NCBI GenBank assembly: GCA_035274465.1
Contig: DATEOF010000229.1
Location: 24,978 to 88,977 of the forward strand
DNA length: 64,000 nucleotides
Reading direction: 5' to 3'
From: JADGRF01 sp035274465
GTDB taxonomy: Bacteria > Myxococcota_A > Polyangia > Polyangiales > JAFGIB01
Positions 7,848 to 16,669 of the stretch are shown here, piece after piece. The notes beneath the pieces are model-generated. The model searched no databases. It was not told the DNA's origin and worked only from the letters and a program-made list of their open reading frames with translations. The stretch's first letter is position 1; every line of letters starts with the position of its first letter. The translations under genes were made by a program, and so were the position numbers.

Positions 7848-10160
7848 ATGCGAGACGCGAGTCCTGCCCTGATCGGCGCGCTGGTACTGGCGTTCTCCAG
7901 CAGCTGCGCGTCGCGTGGTTACACGTCGCCTCAGGTCTTGCCTGCAGCACCGCTCGACTCGGACATCGCGCGTTTTGTCGATCCATTCATCGGCACTGCG
8001 GCGACCGCGGTTGAAGGTGCGCCGTTCGGCGACGTGGGCGGCGCGGTGTTTCCCGGCGCAGCCGTGCCGTTCGGCATGCTTCAATGGAGCCCGGACACAG
8101 CACCGGCGGCCGAGTTCAGCTACCTCTACGCCGACACGCATATCAAGGGCTTCACGGTCAACCATCTCTCGGGTCCGGGCTGCGCGGCGCTGCTCGACTT
8201 CCCGTTCCTACCCACCACGCTGGTACCGCAACGTTCACCCGCGCTCGACCGCGGGACGTATGCCGCAGGCTTCTCTCACGCGGACGAGCACGCCAGTCCC
8301 GGCTTCTACGCCGTGCGGCTGGCCTCAGGCATCGAGGTCGAGTTGACCGCCGAAGCTCGAGCCGCGCGAGCGCGCATCACGTATCCGAAGGGAGCTCCCG
8401 CAGGTTTGCTGATCGAAGCTGCCAAATCGGTCGCCGACAGCTCGCTCGTCACCGATGGCAAGCTCGAGGCCGATACGTCCAACACGGTAGTCGCGACGCT
8501 CTCGAGCTCGAGCTTCTGCGGACGCGAGTCCAGCTACCGTGTGCACTTGGCAGCTGCCTTCGACCACGACTTCGTGGAGACGGACGCATACCACGCCGAC
8601 ACCTGGCAACCAGGAGCAAGCAGCCGGGAGGGAGCTGGTGCCGGGGTCTACCTGCGGTTCGATACCGAGCACAGCGCGACCGTCGGCGTGGTGATCGCCA
8701 TCTCGTACGTGAGCCCGAAAAACGCGCGTGAGAATTTGGAAGCTGCGCTGGCCGAGGCGAGCTTCGACAAGGTGCGCGCGAATGCGCGGAGCGCCTGGAA
8801 CCGAGCGCTCGGAAGGATCGAGGTACGCGGCGGCACGCCGCAAGCGCTGCGAACGTTCTACACCGCGCTCTACCACACGTTGCTGCATCCCAACGTGTTC
8901 TCCGACGTGAACGGTGAGTACGCAGGCTTCGACGGGCAGGTCCACACGGCGAGGGGTTATACGCAATACGCGAACTACTCCGGCTGGGACGTCTATCGCT
9001 CGTGGATCCAACTGCTCGCGCTGATCGCGCCGCAGGAAGCCACGGATATCGTGCGTTCCCTCGTGGTCGACGCGCAGCAATGCGGCGGCTTGCCGCGTTG
9101 GACGTTGGCCAACTCGGAGACCGGCGTGATGGCGGGTGACCCTGGTGCGCTCCTGATCGCCAATGCCTGGGCATTCGGGGTGCGCGGGTTCGATGCCAAG
9201 GCTGCCCTCGCACTCATGCAACAAGGAGCGTCGCTGCCAGGGTTGCGCTGCCACGGCTACGAAGTCCGGCCCGGACTCAGCGACTACAACCAGCTCGGCT
9301 ACCTGCCTGCAGAGACGTCCGATGCGCTGTTGGGGCCGACCTCCACGACACTCGAGTACACAGTCGCCGACTTCGCCATCGCGCGTTTCGCGCAGGACCA
9401 AGGCGATCGGCCCAGCTCGGACCGCTTCCTCGCGCGCGCTCGCAACTGGCGCAACCTGTACAACCCGCAGACCGGCTACATCCAGCCGCGGCTGCGTAGT
9501 GGTGAGTGGATGCCCGGCTTCGATCCGAGCAGCGTCCACACATACCTGGAGGGCAATGCTGCGCAGTACACCTTCTTCGTTCCGCACGACGTTCCCGGCC
9601 TCGCGCGGGCCATGGGTGGAAACGCGGCCATGATGGAGCGCCTCGATGCGCTCTTTACCCAGCTCAACGGCGGTATAGTCAGACCTTACTACTACGTCGG
9701 CAACGAGCCGAGCTTCGGCACGCCGTGGCTGTACGACTATCTCGGCGCGCCGTGGAAGACCCAAGCCATCCTGCCCAAGATCGTGAGTAGCGCCTTCAGC
9801 GATCAGCCCGACGGTCTACCGGGCAACGACGACCTCGGCGCGATGTCGTCGTTTCTCGTCTGGGCCCAACTCGGCCTTTATCCCGATGTACCGGGGGTGG
9901 GCGGCTTTGCACTGACGAGCCCGACCTTTCCTTGGGTGGCCGTCACGCTGCCGAGCGGGCGCCGGCTCGAGATCGTCGCGCGCGATGCAGGCCCCGACCG
10001 CCCCTACGTGCAGAGCCTCGAGATCGACGCCGAGGCGTGGGACTCGCCTTGGCTCCCGTTCGAAAAGATCGAGCGCGGCGCGCGACTGAGCTTCGAGCTC
10101 GGAGCGCAGCCCGAGCCACGTTGGGGCCACACCCCACCGCCCCGGTACTTCGCACCCTGA
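7848..10160 (+). CDS. GH92 alpha-mannosidase-like lipoprotein
   Basis: 770 residues from ATG 7848. The N-terminus MRDASPALIGALVLAFSSSC looks like a lipoprotein signal. Hallmarks of glycoside hydrolase family 92 follow in order: DPFIGT, FPGAAVPFGMLQWSPDT, KGFTVNHLSGPGC, TFYTALYHTLLHPN, YSGWDVYRSW, ETSDALLGPTSTTLEYTVAD, EGNAAQYTFFVPHDV, GNEPSFGTPWLYDYLGAP, PGNDDLGAMSSFLVWAQLG and YPDVPG. GH92 enzymes are calcium-dependent exo-alpha-mannosidases acting on glycans and N-glycans. The length fits (usually 700-800). An envelope-anchored enzyme cleaving glycans from prey or plant/fungal debris would suit a predatory or saprophytic myxobacterium; that ecological point is inference. Confidence 0.9.
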   Translation: MRDASPALIGALVLAFSSSCASRGYTSPQVLPAAPLDSDIARFVDPFIGTAATAVEGAPFGDVGGAVFPGAAVPFGMLQWSPDTAPAAEFSYLYADTHIKGFTVNHLSGPGCAALLDFPFLPTTLVPQRSPALDRGTYAAGFSHADEHASPGFYAVRLASGIEVELTAEARAARARITYPKGAPAGLLIEAAKSVADSSLVTDGKLEADTSNTVVATLSSSSFCGRESSYRVHLAAAFDHDFVETDAYHADTWQPGASSREGAGAGVYLRFDTEHSATVGVVIAISYVSPKNARENLEAALAEASFDKVRANARSAWNRALGRIEVRGGTPQALRTFYTALYHTLLHPNVFSDVNGEYAGFDGQVHTARGYTQYANYSGWDVYRSWIQLLALIAPQEATDIVRSLVVDAQQCGGLPRWTLANSETGVMAGDPGALLIANAWAFGVRGFDAKAALALMQQGASLPGLRCHGYEVRPGLSDYNQLGYLPAETSDALLGPTSTTLEYTVADFAIARFAQDQGDRPSSDRFLARARNWRNLYNPQTGYIQPRLRSGEWMPGFDPSSVHTYLEGNAAQYTFFVPHDVPGLARAMGGNAAMMERLDALFTQLNGGIVRPYYYVGNEPSFGTPWLYDYLGAPWKTQAILPKIVSSAFSDQPDGLPGNDDLGAMSSFLVWAQLGLYPDVPGVGGFALTSPTFPWVAVTLPSGRRLEIVARDAGPDRPYVQSLEIDAEAWDSPWLPFEKIERGARLSFELGAQPEPRWGHTPPPRYFAP

Positions 10161-10184
10161 TCGTGACGCGCTTGGACTACACGC

Positions 10185-11843
10185 TCACTTGGGCAGCTTC
10201 ATGACGGCGCCGTCGGCGTTCCAGTTTGCCTCGAGCCAGTAGAGGTTCTCATCGTCCTGGGCCAACGCGTAGGGCGTTCCGCGCGCGATCACGGTCGCGG
10301 TCGTCCCGTCGACGGGTTGCCTGAACAGGCTGCCGGGGTTGAGGTTGTTCGACCAGTACAAGTACTCCCCGTCGCTGATCATGCCGTTGCATGTGGTGTT
10401 GGTCGCGAAATCGCTGATGCTACCACCGGCGACCGGCACCCGAACGATCGCGGATCTCGGTACGTCGTACCAGTACACGTACTTCGCATCCACGGCGATC
10501 TCGCTGACACTGTCTTTCGCGCCGCTGGACAGCGTCGTGAGTGTGCCTCCATTGGCGCTCATCTTCGTGACGCTGCCGTTGGAGGCGGTCCAGTACAGAT
10601 AGCCTGCGCTGAAGACGAACGCGCGTGCGAACTGCTCCATGGCCAGCACCGTCGGCGTGCCACCCGTCACAGCGAGCTTGGTCACGCTGGGATTCGCCAT
10701 GTACAGCCAGGAACCGTCGATCGCGAGGTAGGTACCCTGCCCCGCGCCATGGTCGAGCAGCATCGTGGCGGTGCCGCCCTCGAGCGGAACCGAATACAAC
10801 CCGAGCTCGCCATTCACGTACAAGCCGCGAGCGCCGACAACCAACTTCATCGCTCCCTGGATGGTTGCGAGCGTGGTTGCGGCGCCGCCCGTCAGCGCCA
10901 CCTTCTTCACCGTCCCCGATACACTCTCCGTCCAATACAACGCATTGGCATCGTGCGTCAGTGCCACAGGTGAGGGTCCGGTCGTGGCAAGCCGTTGCGG
11001 CTCACACATCCCATTCGAACATGCTCCCGCGCAGGCGTGGTCGCACTGACCACAATGCCGCGGGTCGGTCGTGCGATCCGGGCAAGCGCTGCCGCACGGG
11101 TGGTCGCATACGCACTTGCCTGCCTGACAGGTTTCTATCGGCTCGACGCAGTCCTGGACGACCTTGATGTTCGTCAGGTCTTCATTGCATGCAGAGGCCA
11201 GTGATCCCACGCAAACCAGACTGCCTTCGCGTTGACCGCGGCACTCTGAGACGATCTTCACGCAGCGTGACTGGCGCCCGAGCGTGTAACCACACACGCT
11301 ATCGGCCGCGCACTGGCCGTCGTCGACCCAGCGGGAGCCGTCACACATCAACGCCTGGGAGCTGCCGATTGCGGCGCATGCACCGCGACCTTTCGCCGTA
11401 CACGCATCGCCGATCTTGGCAAGTCCACTCGGATCGTTGGCCGCAGGCGACGAGCCTCCACTCACTCCGGCCATCGGCGTGCCGGTTGAAGCGCCAGCCG
11501 CAGACATGCCCGCCATGTGGCCAGCGGCGTCGAGCTCGCTGCCACCCACCCCGCCCGCTGCGGGTGCGGTCACCATGTTCGCCGCACCGCCATCCGTTGA
11601 AGCCGGTGAGACGTTCGAACCTTCTCCGGCCGCGCCCTCTTTACTCCCGGGCGCTTGCGCAGAGTTCGCTGCGAGCAACGCGCGTTCGAAGCATAGCTGC
11701 GCTTGCGGATCACAACGCTGGCCTCTGGGGCAGTCCGCATGCTCGCTACAGCTGAAGACCCCGCTGGGTGGGATCGCCGAGCAGCCCGCGAACAGATAGC
11801 CCAGCGAAACCGCATAGCCGGCAAGCATGGACATCCGCGACAT
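10185..11843 (-). CDS. Cys-rich lipoprotein with C-terminal beta-propeller
   Basis: 552 residues from ATG 11843, chosen because GGAAGAGG lies about six bases upstream and the signal peptide (MLAGYAVSLGYLFAGC lipobox) follows directly; the frame is open 38 codons further. After a Cys-rich tag (CSEHADCPRGQRCDPQAQLC) comes a long Gly/Ala/Ser linker. A second Cys cluster contains CDHPCGSACPDRTTDPRHC and GQCDHACAGACSNGMC, a signature frequent in myxobacterial surface lipoproteins. The last ~270 residues repeat units such as ALYWTESVSGTVKKVALTGG, YLYWTASNGSVTKMSANGG and NLYWLEANWNADGAVMKLPK, which predict a six- or seven-bladed propeller of the DUF5050/YWTD type. Probably surface-exposed; ligand unknown. 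Confidence 0.75.
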   Translation of the reverse strand: MSRMSMLAGYAVSLGYLFAGCSAIPPSGVFSCSEHADCPRGQRCDPQAQLCFERALLAANSAQAPGSKEGAAGEGSNVSPASTDGGAANMVTAPAAGGVGGSELDAAGHMAGMSAAGASTGTPMAGVSGGSSPAANDPSGLAKIGDACTAKGRGACAAIGSSQALMCDGSRWVDDGQCAADSVCGYTLGRQSRCVKIVSECRGQREGSLVCVGSLASACNEDLTNIKVVQDCVEPIETCQAGKCVCDHPCGSACPDRTTDPRHCGQCDHACAGACSNGMCEPQRLATTGPSPVALTHDANALYWTESVSGTVKKVALTGGAATTLATIQGAMKLVVGARGLYVNGELGLYSVPLEGGTATMLLDHGAGQGTYLAIDGSWLYMANPSVTKLAVTGGTPTVLAMEQFARAFVFSAGYLYWTASNGSVTKMSANGGTLTTLSSGAKDSVSEIAVDAKYVYWYDVPRSAIVRVPVAGGSISDFATNTTCNGMISDGEYLYWSNNLNPGSLFRQPVDGTTATVIARGTPYALAQDDENLYWLEANWNADGAVMKLPK

Positions 11844-11978
11844 CCGCGCCTCTTCCACAGGCGGTGCTCTAGCATGTCTATTCGAGCAATCGCTGCCTTG
11901 GGAGGCCGTGTTGATCACCCTGACACGCCTCGGTCCACAGGAACTTTTCTGCACCACGGGCGTCTGACCCGAAGCACC

Positions 11979-12674
11979 GTGACGCGCCGAAACCGACCTC
12001 TTCTTGTGGCGCCGTCACGTTTGGCGCTCTACGCGGTCATGGGTGTGGGTGTGTGGTTGATGGCCTCGGCCAGCGTCTCCTATCTGGAGTTAGGCCGCCG
12101 CCATCCTTTCTTTCTGGAAAAGCTCCCGCTCACGCATCCGAAGTGGTGGTTGGCCGCTCTGTACGTACACGTGCCGAGCGCGCTGTTTGCGCTGCCTTCC
12201 TGCTTGCTGCTGAGTGTCCGGCGATTCCCGGTGCGGTTTCCGTCCATCCACCGTTGGCTCGGGCGAGTGACCGCAGCCCTGTTACTGCTCGCCGTCGTGC
12301 CCTCGGGCATGTACCTGGCGTGCTTCGCGCGCGGCGGGTTGCCGAGCACGCTCGGCTTCTGGCTCACGGGCATGATCACGTTCGTGGCCATGGCGAAGAG
12401 CGTCGCGTACGCGCGCGAACGGCGCATGCGTGATCACCGGCGTATGAGCGCCCACGTCACCGCGCAACTCGCGGTGGCCGTCGTGTCTCGCTTCTTACTC
12501 GCGGGCGCCGAGCAGCTCGGCCTCTACGACGACTGGGGCTACGTCGCTGCGCTCTGGCTTCCGATCTTCGCTTGCGCGCTCGTCGCGGAGGCCACGACTG
12601 GCTTGTTGCACCTGACGAAAGGATCCCGTCATGAAGCACTCGTTGACGTTTCTCCTCTGGACGCTGTGCGCTAG
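11979..12674 (+). CDS. DUF2306 family membrane protein
   Basis: About 231 residues from GTG 11979 (ATG 12039 is the alternative). It has five or six hydrophobic helices, with conserved-looking RRHPFFLEKLPLTHPKWWL, HVPSALFALPSCLLL, FPSIHRWLGRVTA, MITFVAMAKSVAYARERRM and DHRRMSAHVTAQL. The HR.LGR and DHR..M features are typical of DUF2306, a family of integral membrane proteins with possible haem- or quinone-like histidines and no assigned function. The last 44 bases overlap the next gene, suggesting translational coupling. Confidence 0.7.
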   Translation: MTRRNRPLLVAPSRLALYAVMGVGVWLMASASVSYLELGRRHPFFLEKLPLTHPKWWLAALYVHVPSALFALPSCLLLSVRRFPVRFPSIHRWLGRVTAALLLLAVVPSGMYLACFARGGLPSTLGFWLTGMITFVAMAKSVAYARERRMRDHRRMSAHVTAQLAVAVVSRFLLAGAEQLGLYDDWGYVAALWLPIFACALVAEATTGLLHLTKGSRHEALVDVSPLDAVR

Positions 12675-13092
12675 CATCGCGCTGGCCGAGCCGATCGACT
12701 CGCAAGAGGCCGCGACTGCGCTCGTGCGCCGCCAGCTCCTCGAGCCGCTCAAGAAATCCGAGTCGCGCCGCAGCCGGTTCTCTCGCACGGCTCCGGTCGC
12801 GTTCGAACGCCGCGTCCGCGTCATCGACGCGCAGGCTCAAACGGACGCGCGTGGCCACAGCTTCGTCCGCTTCGCCGTGGATGCGCGCCGAGCCAGCCGC
12901 GAAACGTCGTGGTCCAAAGCCGTGCTCACCGGCTGCGCCTATCCTGCGGACGATAAAGTGTTCGTCTCGCAGGGCGACGACTATCTGCCGGCGTCCGCGC
13001 TCTTGGGGGACGACGCGGACCCTGTGAAGGAAGTCTGTCGCGCCGCGCCAGGCGATCGCGCGCAAGTGGCGAGCGCGAAGCGTTGGCCGTGA
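12631..13092 (+). CDS. Small secreted protein, unrecognised
   Basis: 153 residues. ATG 12631 lies behind a good ribosome site (gaaagga) inside the end of the DUF2306 gene. A Sec signal peptide is clear (MKHSLTFLLWTLCASIALAE). The mature part is basic and polar, with two cysteines (LTGCAYPAD and VKEVCRAAP) that may pair. No family is recognised. Coupling to DUF2306 suggests a shared envelope role, but nothing in the sequence fixes it. Confidence 0.6.
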   Translation: MKHSLTFLLWTLCASIALAEPIDSQEAATALVRRQLLEPLKKSESRRSRFSRTAPVAFERRVRVIDAQAQTDARGHSFVRFAVDARRASRETSWSKAVLTGCAYPADDKVFVSQGDDYLPASALLGDDADPVKEVCRAAPGDRAQVASAKRWP

Positions 13093-13182
13093 GCTCACGC
13101 ATCCGTTCGAATGCAACGACCAGGGCGCGTGCGATCGGATCGAGCCCGAGAAGTGAGCGGTGATGTGTTACTACTCGAACGC

Positions 13183-13935
13183 ATGCGTCGAGGACAACTC
13201 ATTGGGCGGCTTGCGGCGTTCCTGGCCGCCACGTGGCTAACGTCTGTTCCAATCGCCGGAGCGCAGCTTGGAACGGCGGAGCGGGCTGCATTGCTCGAAG
13301 CCAGCTTGAAGCAGGCTGCGCAGTCGTCTCGGGCGAACTACGCCGAGCGCGCCGTGACCAATTTCATCTCCAGCGCGGTGCTCCTTGGCGCCGCAATCTG
13401 GCTCGCGGTGGACACGGATGGCGCGTTCGATGAACCCGGTCCGACCCTCGGCGTGATGCTTTCGCTCCTGAACGGTTCGTTCGGTTTGGTCAGCGGCATC
13501 GCTCTCGCGACGACGACCAGCGCCGCCGAAGAACGACTCGAGCGCTGGCGCGCGACCAGGCGCAGCGGCGAGCTCGACCCCATCACGCTGGCCCGCTTCG
13601 AAGGCGAGCTCGCGGCACAAGCTCGTTCCGACTACGGCGACAGATTTTGGCTCAGCAATTTTGCATGGCTCGCGACAGCGATCAGCGGCGGGGCGATGCT
13701 GGCGCTGACCGCCGCGACCGCAGACACTAAAGATGAACGCGTAGGCGGCTATCTGATGTCGGGAGTCTTTCTCTCCATCTCGGCCGTGAACCTGCTGTTC
13801 GCCGAGAGCGACACGTTCGGCCAAAGAGTCTGGCGCGAGTACGTCGAGGCGGTCAGAGACCCAACGCAACGCAAGCAACTCCTCGAGCCACCGGCCCCGC
13901 CACCACCTCCAGCGGTGCACGGTCCCCGGCGTTAG
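13183..13935 (+). CDS. Membrane protein, unrecognised
   Basis: 250 residues from ATG 13183; GTG 13153 is an in-frame alternative. A signal-like segment (IGRLAAFLAATWLTSVPIAGA) is followed by two pairs of hydrophobic helices (NFISSAVLLGAAIWLAV, GVMLSLLNGSFGLVSGIALA; NFAWLATAISGGAMLALTA, GGYLMSGVFLSISAVNLLFA). Between them is a charged segment with ERLERWRATRRSGELDPITL. The tail is Pro-rich (PPAPPPPP). The internal symmetry of two helical hairpins suggests a duplicated unit. No family is recognised. Confidence 0.55.
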   Translation: MRRGQLIGRLAAFLAATWLTSVPIAGAQLGTAERAALLEASLKQAAQSSRANYAERAVTNFISSAVLLGAAIWLAVDTDGAFDEPGPTLGVMLSLLNGSFGLVSGIALATTTSAAEERLERWRATRRSGELDPITLARFEGELAAQARSDYGDRFWLSNFAWLATAISGGAMLALTAATADTKDERVGGYLMSGVFLSISAVNLLFAESDTFGQRVWREYVEAVRDPTQRKQLLEPPAPPPPPAVHGPRR

Positions 13936-14336
13936 GGTGGTCGCGCCCCCAGCCTGTCGCTCCGATTTCGCTGCGTCATCGACAGACAAGCACCGGTTCA
14001 GCGCGTCACTTCTTCGTCGCAGCGGCCCCCGCCACCAATTGCGCGGCCCGCTCAGGTCTCACGCAGTGCGCCGGTCCATGCTGTCGCTGCTGAACTCCAC
14101 GCAGAGGGCGTCGCGCTCGACGTGAACGCCTCCGTTCCGGGCGACCCAGGGGACCCGTGGGATTGAACGGTTCGTTCAGGCCGGGCGACGCAGGGGAGTG
14201 TCGCTCGCTTGACGGGTGCTACTGCGATGATGACGCGCGCTGTCACGATCCATTTGCGGAGCTGCTCGGGGAAGGTAGTCGACGTGATCACGGTGTCGAC
14301 TTACCATGACGAAAGCGAACAACATTGGGAGTGGCG
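13936..14336 (+). other. 400-bp stretch without an intact gene; gene relics
   Basis: No intact start-to-stop gene is convincing here. Two protein-like open stretches remain. One, on plus, ends with a DUF488-like motif (listed separately). The other, on minus, is a frame open from 14175 to a stop at 14059 that reads IPRVPWVARNGGVHVERDA and then LCVEFSSDS but has no start codon. Their overlap and lack of starts suggest decayed genes rather than regulatory DNA. No terminator or strong promoter was identified. Confidence 0.35.
14157..14309 (+). pseudogene. Relic of a DUF488 gene (C-terminal tail)
   Basis: The frame reads SLDGCYCDDDARCHDPFAE followed by LLGEG and stops at 14307-14309. This resembles the tail of the intact DUF488 gene near 7.8 kb (VGCYCEDEARCHRSVLRELL), keeping the Cys-x-Cys, the acidic pair, ARCH and ELL. 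The whole N-terminal half of the family is missing, and the Arg of CHR is Asp here. It is most likely a truncated and decaying copy. A short functional peptide from GTG 14157 is possible but lacks a good ribosome site. Confidence 0.35.
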
Positions 14337-14750
14337 ATGGAAGATAGTGAAGGCGAACAGACACCGAGTTCTGGCGTGAAGCGACGTCATGGATGCCTCA
14401 CGGCGTATCTCATTGTGTTGATGACCTTGGGTATCCTGGGCTCCGTGAGCTACCTGGTCATGAGCGACCAGGTGCTGCTGCGCAATGATCCGGAGCTTCC
14501 TGCGAGCATTCGCCGCCCTGTGATGGTGGTTGGAAACATCCTGATGGGCGGGTTCGCGTACGCCATCTGGCGATGGAAGAGGTGGGGCTTTTGGGGCTTC
14601 GTTGCATCTGGCGTCATCATGGGACTTCTCAAGGCGTGGTTTTCGCCAGAGCATCGCGGCGGACTTGTCGTTGTCGCGGCAGGATCTCTGCTGTCGTATG
14701 GCGTGCTCCGAATCGGCAAAGAACGGCAAGGTTGGAAGCAGCTGGAGTAG
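14337..14750 (+). CDS. Small integral membrane protein, unrecognised
   Basis: 137 residues from ATG 14337 (a TTG four codons upstream is possible). A hydrophilic N-terminal 20 residues (MEDSEGEQTPSSGVKRRHGC) precede three or four transmembrane helices: LTAYLIVLMTLGILGSVSYLV, RPVMVVGNILMGGFAYAIW, WGFWGFVASGVIMGLLKAW and GLVVVAAGSLLSYGVL. No functional motif is seen. The pattern WKRWGFWGF is common in small bacterial membrane proteins of unknown role. Its end overlaps the next possible reading frame. Confidence 0.6.
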   Translation: MEDSEGEQTPSSGVKRRHGCLTAYLIVLMTLGILGSVSYLVMSDQVLLRNDPELPASIRRPVMVVGNILMGGFAYAIWRWKRWGFWGFVASGVIMGLLKAWFSPEHRGGLVVVAAGSLLSYGVLRIGKERQGWKQLE

Positions 14751-14974
14751 GCCGACGCACGCTGTACTTCAACGCCAAGGCGTTCAAGCGCTCGCACCGT
14801 GCGGGTTCAACGGGCAACTACTACGATGCTGACATCGAGGCCGGTGTGGTCGACGAGTATCTGCAGCTCATCGGTGCCGATCAACTGGATCTCACCAGGT
14901 TCCAGGTCTTTCAGGCCGTGGCGACCGATGTGGAGGACTTTCACGAAAGAGAGAATCGATCGCTCCGGAAGTGA
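14732..14974 (+). CDS. Possible 80-residue protein or 3' gene fragment
   Basis: The frame from TTG 14732 reads GRRTLYFNAKAFKRSHRAGS and TGNYYDADIEAGVVDEYLQ, followed by LIGADQLDLTRFQVFQAVAT. Its composition is protein-like and unlike a random frame. It ends 16 bp before the PP2C gene on the same strand. The start is weak and no ATG is available, so it is either a short protein translated from TTG, coupled to the preceding gene, or the surviving 3' end of a longer gene. No family is recognised. Confidence 0.4.
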   Translation: MEAAGVGRRTLYFNAKAFKRSHRAGSTGNYYDADIEAGVVDEYLQLIGADQLDLTRFQVFQAVATDVEDFHERENRSLRK

Positions 14975-14990
14975 GGGGGCACAAACGTCC

Positions 14991-15602
14991 ATGCACGTCG
15001 CTATCCACATCGCCAACGCCAGAAACAATGGGCAAGATCGTGCAGCTTGGTTTCCGCACCGCGGGGGTCAGCTGATCGTCGTGGCCGACGGCGCCGGTGG
15101 CACAACGGGCGGTACTGAAGCTGCGCAAACGGTCGTCGACTACGTTCGCGACCTCGCCGACTCCGACTGCGATTGGACACGCGTCCTGAGTGTGCTGGAC
15201 GTGCGGCTGTTCGGTATGGCAGCAGTCGGTGAAACGACTGCGGTCGTTGCGTTTGTGGATCGAGGCACGGTCGTGGGCGCGAGCGTAGGCGACTCTGCAG
15301 CCTGGATCGTTTCGCCAGCGGGCTGCATCGACCTCACAGTTCAGCAGCGACGGAAGCCATTACTCGGCTCGGGGGCTGCTGAACCCCTGCCCTTCGGGCC
15401 AGCTCCAGTGACCGGCCGATTGCTTCTCGGCACTGACGGCTTGTTCAAATACGTGCCCGTCGAACGGATCAAGAGCCTGGGACTTGCTGGCCCCCTCGAT
15501 GTGGCTGCACAACGGCTGGCCGATGCCGCTCGCCTTCCGTCTGGGCGCTTGCAAGACGACGTCGCAGTGGTATTGGCCGGCTCTGAGCCGTTGGTCGGAT
15601 AA
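14991..15602 (+). CDS. PP2C-family Ser/Thr phosphatase
   Basis: 203 residues from ATG 14991. The metal-binding PP2C motifs are present in order: an early Asp in NNGQDRAAWF, VVADGAGGTTGG (DGxGG), VVGASVGDSAAWIV (GDS), LLLGTDGLFKYV (DG) and LQDDVAVVLAG (final DD). It is shorter than typical PP2C catalytic domains (about 240-250), with shortened loops and no extra domain. Expected activity is Mn/Mg-dependent removal of phosphate from Ser/Thr, in the cytoplasm. Several giant Ser/Thr kinases lie in this window, but no direct link is shown. Confidence 0.75.
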   Translation: MHVAIHIANARNNGQDRAAWFPHRGGQLIVVADGAGGTTGGTEAAQTVVDYVRDLADSDCDWTRVLSVLDVRLFGMAAVGETTAVVAFVDRGTVVGASVGDSAAWIVSPAGCIDLTVQQRRKPLLGSGAAEPLPFGPAPVTGRLLLGTDGLFKYVPVERIKSLGLAGPLDVAAQRLADAARLPSGRLQDDVAVVLAGSEPLVG

Positions 15603-15699
15603 AGACGATTTGTACTTCGGCGGACCGGGCTCCAACGGTGGCTCTTGCCCTTGATGCTCCGCTTCTTGACGGGCTGAGAGTGCGGATTCAGGATCGATT

Positions 15700-16173
15700 G
15701 TGACCGCGCAGAGATGTCTTGTCATGTTGCTACTCCTGGTCGCGTCGGGCTGTTCAGAGTCCGTGCCGAGTCGCGACACTCCCGTCATGGGCGATGCTGG
15801 CGATGCTCGTGTACCCGCTCCGTCTGTTGATGCTGCTACGAGCGGGGAATGGACGATGCAGGCGGCATACCGTTGCTGCCTGGAGGGCAAGGGTACGAGC
15901 TGTTGCGACGGCGCGAAGCCGAACACATGCTTTGCCTTCGGCGGGCACGTCGGGCGATGCCTGCGCGAGAGCGAGTCCTTTGATGCCAAGGAGTCGTGCG
16001 TCGTGTGTTGTGAAGGTCTAACACGCGCTCAGCCCTGCGGTGCTGACGGTCAAATCAGTCGAGGTTCCCCGAGCGAGTTCGTCTGCATTCGATGTGGTGA
16101 TGGCGTCTGCAGCCCCGGGGAAGGACCGTGCAATTGTTTGGACGATTGTCCTTTCAAGGAGCCGGGCAACTAA
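15700..16173 (+). CDS. Cys-rich small lipoprotein
   Basis: 157 residues from GTG 15700 (GGAT just upstream; ATG 15724 is an alternative). The lipoprotein signal is CLVMLLLLVASGC. The mature protein is very cysteine-rich: RCCLEGKGTSCCDGAKPNTC, SCVVCCEGL, then a C-terminal CGDGVCSPGEGPCNCLDDC. The last motif resembles the short CGDGxCxxGE...C repeats found in myxobacterial extracellular proteins. It is probably disulphide-stabilised and surface located. No enzymatic motif is seen. Confidence 0.65.
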   Translation: MTAQRCLVMLLLLVASGCSESVPSRDTPVMGDAGDARVPAPSVDAATSGEWTMQAAYRCCLEGKGTSCCDGAKPNTCFAFGGHVGRCLRESESFDAKESCVVCCEGLTRAQPCGADGQISRGSPSEFVCIRCGDGVCSPGEGPCNCLDDCPFKEPGN

Positions 16174-16184
16174 CTCGAGCGCAC

Positions 16185-16658
16185 CTAACTCCCCCAGCGC
16201 AACAACGGCCGGCCGTACTCGAACACCGGCCAGGGGATCGCCGCGCAGATCACTGTCAGGGCCAGCAGCGTGGTCACCGCCGCTCGCCGGCAGCGCGCGC
16301 GTTCGCTGGTCGCTCGGACGGTTGCTCTGTGGCCTTGTTGCAGCAGGCCAACTGCCGCGAACATCGCGCCGATGTGCAGCATGCCGAAGAAGCGGAGCGC
16401 GGGTTGTTGCATGCCGAGGCTGAGGTTGTGCAGAAACGCTGAGGTGTACGGGCTCAGGAAGATGTAGAGGATCAAGCCGAGCGAGAACTGGACGTACGCC
16501 GCCTTGAGCAGCGCGGTGTGCGCGAGCTCGTCGAAGCGCGTCCAGGTTCGACTCCCCGACCAGCCTCGCACTGCGCGCGCGGACACCAACACCGCCAGCG
16601 CAACCACCATCCAGCGCAGGTACGAATGCAGGTAGAGCGTGATCACGTACGCGGTCAC
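16185..16658 (-). CDS. Integral membrane protein, unrecognised
   Basis: 157 residues with four predicted helices: ITLYLHSYLRWMVVALAVLV, HTALLKAAYVQFSLGLILYI, FFGMLHIGAMFAAVGLLQQG and AAVTTLLALTVICAAIPWPV. Histidines in LHSYLRW and LHIG, positioned in helices, resemble haem-binding positions of small b-type membrane proteins, but that is speculative. It lies 11 bp downstream of the PilZ gene on the same strand, so the two are probably one operon. Its end converges with the Cys-rich lipoprotein gene. Confidence 0.6.
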   Translation of the reverse strand: MTAYVITLYLHSYLRWMVVALAVLVSARAVRGWSGSRTWTRFDELAHTALLKAAYVQFSLGLILYIFLSPYTSAFLHNLSLGMQQPALRFFGMLHIGAMFAAVGLLQQGHRATVRATSERARCRRAAVTTLLALTVICAAIPWPVFEYGRPLLRWGS

Positions 16659-16669
16659 GGGCCGCGATA

